Positions 59,933 to 61,664 of a stretch of DNA of 61,664 nt are shown here, piece after piece. Where the stretch lies: positions 1-61,664 of the forward strand of contig NZ_LRUJ01000031.1 of NCBI RefSeq assembly GCF_001548475.1. Reading direction: 5' to 3'. Both the position numbers and the translations under genes were made by a program. Within the stretch, counting starts at the first letter, position 1. The number at the start of each line of letters is the position of its first letter. The stretch comes from Bordetella hinzii LMG 13501 (GTDB taxonomy: Bacteria; Pseudomonadota; Gammaproteobacteria; Burkholderiales; Burkholderiaceae_B). The notes beneath the pieces were generated by a model that worked only from the letters and a program-made list of their open reading frames with translations, did not search any database and was not told the origin of the DNA.

Positions 59933-60712
59933 TCAGGGGGTATTGTGCCAGCCCGGCGCCGGCGTGCGGGCCGCGGCCAGTATGCCGATGCAGCGCGCCC
60001 CGGCGCGGCGCAGGGCCAGCGCGGCCGCATGCGCGGTCGCGCCCGTGGTGACCACGTCATCGACCAGCAGGATGTCGCGGCCCGCCAGGCCGGCGTCGGC
60101 GACAAACAGGCCACGCAGGCCGCGCCAACGCGCCCGGCGCCCGCGTCCGCGTTGCGGGGCGCGCTCGCGTGCCCGGCGCAGGCCGTGGCGCCGCAATGGC
60201 AGGCCCAGACCTTGCGCCGCCACACCGGCCAGCTCGGCCGCCGGATTGAACCCGCGCCGCCGCAACGCGGCGGCCGATGCAGGCACCGGCACCAGCACTA
60301 CGGCGCCGGCTCGGCCCCGGCGCCGCCAGGCACCCGCCATCAACAGGCCCAGGGCCCGCGCCAGGCCCAGCCGGCCCTGCCGCTTGTATGCCTGGATGAG
60401 GCCGTCGCCGGGAAAGGCGTAGTCGAAGGCCGCGACGCAGACCCCGAAGCGGGGCCGCCGCCGCAGGCAGGACGCACACAGCGGGCCGCCCGCCCGGGGC
60501 AGGCGCGCCGCGCAGGCCGGACAGCGCGCGGTGTGTCCGCGCATGGAGGCCGTGACATCGCGCGCGCAGCCGCGGCAGAGGCGGCCGCCCGCCGCCTGGC
60601 CCGCGCACAGCGGGCAGGCGGTGGGCCAACGCCATGACAGCCGGCAGGGCTTATACCAGGGGACGGATGGGGGATGGGCCATAATGTCGGCGGCGAACGC
60701 TCGGTCCGCCAT
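59933..60712 (-). CDS. comF: ComF-family phosphoribosyltransferase-like protein
   Basis: A 259-residue ComF-type protein. The N-terminal zinc region has four Cys pairs (CPLC, CRGC, CPAC, CASC, residues 33-83). The C-terminal phosphoribosyltransferase-like domain ends with DILLVDDVVTTGATAH near residue 215. Relatives are linked to DNA uptake and to PriA in replication restart. An alternative ATG at 60682 would remove ten residues. It is divergent from the methyltransferase gene. Confidence 0.88.
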   Translation of the reverse strand: MADRAFAADIMAHPPSVPWYKPCRLSWRWPTACPLCAGQAAGGRLCRGCARDVTASMRGHTARCPACAARLPRAGGPLCASCLRRRPRFGVCVAAFDYAFPGDGLIQAYKRQGRLGLARALGLLMAGAWRRRGRAGAVVLVPVPASAAALRRRGFNPAAELAGVAAQGLGLPLRRHGLRRARERAPQRGRGRRARWRGLRGLFVADAGLAGRDILLVDDVVTTGATAHAAALALRRAGARCIGILAAARTPAPGWHNTP

Positions 60713-60749
60713 CTAAACATACCGGCGCGCGCCTGCCGCCCGCCACTGC

Positions 60750-61664
60750 ATGCTCATGTCCCAGCCTTCGTCACTGCCCGACCTGCCCATCAATCCCCTG
60801 GACGTCAGCCGCCAGTTCGCCCGGCGCGGCGATTTGGCGCCGGCGCAGTTTCTTTACGGGGAGATCGCCAGCCGCATGATGGGCAGGCTGGGCTATATCC
60901 GCCTGCAGCCGCAAGCCATGCTGGATGCCGGCTGCGGCGCGGGCGATAACCTGCCGCTGCTGCGCGAGCGCTATCCGCAGGCCGCCTACACAGGGCTGGA
61001 CCACTGCGCGCCCCTGCTGGCGATCGCGCGACAGCGCTTCCAGCCCGCCGGGCTGTCGGCCCTGGTGGGCAAGCTGACTGGCCGCGGCAAGCCGCCGATC
61101 CAGTTCGTGCAAGCCGATATCGCCGCGACCGGCCTGGCGCCCGAGTCGCTTGACCTGGTCTGGTCCAACCTCGCCCTGCACTGGCATCCGGCGCCGCACG
61201 CGGTGCTGGCGGAGTGGCGGCGCGTCCTGCGCACGGGCGGCCTGGCCATGTTTTCCTGTCTGGGGCCGGCCACGCTGCGCGAGCTGCGCGGCGCCCTGGA
61301 CGCGGCGGGGCTGGCCACCGCCACGCCGGCCTTTGTGGACATGCATGATTTCGGCGACCTGCTGGTCGAGAACGGTTTTGCCGACCCGGTCATGGACCAG
61401 GAGATCCTGACCCTGACCTACGCCACGCCCGAGAAGCTGCTGCAGGACGTCCGCGCCCTGGGCGGCAATCCGGCGCGCGGGCGCCGTCCGGGCCTGGCCG
61501 GCCGGGCCTGGCGCGACCGCCTGTGCGCCGCGCTGGAGAGCCAGCGAGGCGCCGACGGACGGATTTCATTGACGATCGAAGTGGCCTATGGGCACGCCTG
61601 GCGGGCCGCCGCGCACCGCGCCGCCCCGGGCGAGACCCGGCTGTCGGTCAGCGCCATCGGCGGG
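60750..61664 (+). CDS. BioC-like SAM-dependent methyltransferase (truncated at window end)
   Basis: The frame is open from an ATG at 60750 (a second in-frame ATG lies at 60756) to the window end, at least 305 codons. It has VSRQFARRGDLAPAQFL at the start, SAM motif I as LDAGCGAGDNLP near residue 58, and SNLALHWHPAPHAVLAEW, close to BioC, which methylates malonyl-ACP in biotin synthesis. Other bio genes are not in the window, so it might be a BioC relative with a different role. The 3' end is missing. Confidence 0.8.
   Translation, partial: MLMSQPSSLPDLPINPLDVSRQFARRGDLAPAQFLYGEIASRMMGRLGYIRLQPQAMLDAGCGAGDNLPLLRERYPQAAYTGLDHCAPLLAIARQRFQPAGLSALVGKLTGRGKPPIQFVQADIAATGLAPESLDLVWSNLALHWHPAPHAVLAEWRRVLRTGGLAMFSCLGPATLRELRGALDAAGLATATPAFVDMHDFGDLLVENGFADPVMDQEILTLTYATPEKLLQDVRALGGNPARGRRPGLAGRAWRDRLCAALESQRGADGRISLTIEVAYGHAWRAAAHRAAPGETRLSVSAIGG

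Overview
The window reads as chromosome of a high-GC betaproteobacterium, most likely Alcaligenaceae (Bordetella/Achromobacter type). The grounds are strong GC bias in coding DNA, a Bug-type tricarboxylate-binding protein gene, the order ispB | rplU-rpmA-obgE-proB, and the gpmA-envC-ctpA-moeB and rhodanese-grxC-secB-gpsA runs. This placement rests on gene content and order only; no database search was possible.

Layout. 1-3.9 kb: a truncated AraC-type regulator, an EamA exporter, a metallophosphoesterase and a SulP anion transporter with a hairpin-rich leader. 3.97-11.1 kb: a catabolic island with a four-gene branched-chain-amino-acid-type ABC transporter, a LysR regulator, a divergent periplasmic binding protein and an amidase, plausibly for uptake and hydrolysis of an amide. 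11.1-35.6 kb: one long minus-strand type VI secretion (T6SS) operon. In transcription order it is tssB, tssC, hcp, tssE, tssF, tssG, clpV, vgrG, a MORN-repeat protein, a DUF4280 PAAR-like protein, a 48-residue membrane peptide, a periplasmic solute-binding protein, two divergent dicarboxylate/amino-acid symporter homologues, tssJ, tssK, tssL, tssM, tssA, then a MASE1-PAS membrane protein and an alpha/beta hydrolase with a Cys nucleophile. All thirteen core components are present. The transport module sits between the spike genes and tssJ and is tied to both by stop/start overlaps; this is the most unusual part of the window.

35.8-40.4 kb is housekeeping: tRNA-Pro(CGG), ispB, rplU, rpmA, obgE and proB, with a consensus sigma70 promoter for rplU. 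40.4-42.8 kb holds a pseudo-receiver winged-helix regulator, two tandem XRE paralogues whose promoter regions are also duplicated, and a lipoprotein with a SecD-like domain. 42.9-45 kb is thiC under a TPP riboswitch. 45-47.4 kb has a small membrane protein, an NhaR-like LysR regulator and a divergent TerC-family protein. 47.5-51.1 kb is a GntR / FAD-linked oxidase / aldehyde dehydrogenase operon for a hydroxy- or oxo-acid pathway. 51.2-55.8 kb is moeB-ctpA-envC-gpmA (minus), and 55.95-59.4 kb is rhodanese-grxC-secB-gpsA plus a Bug-type binding protein (plus). The right end has trmL, comF and a truncated BioC-like methyltransferase.

Genes are densely packed, with many 4-base ATGA/GTGA overlaps. 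I saw no insertion sequence, integrase, CRISPR array or rRNA. Starts were chosen from family alignment and ribosome sites where possible; several tracked open frames run upstream of the true starts.
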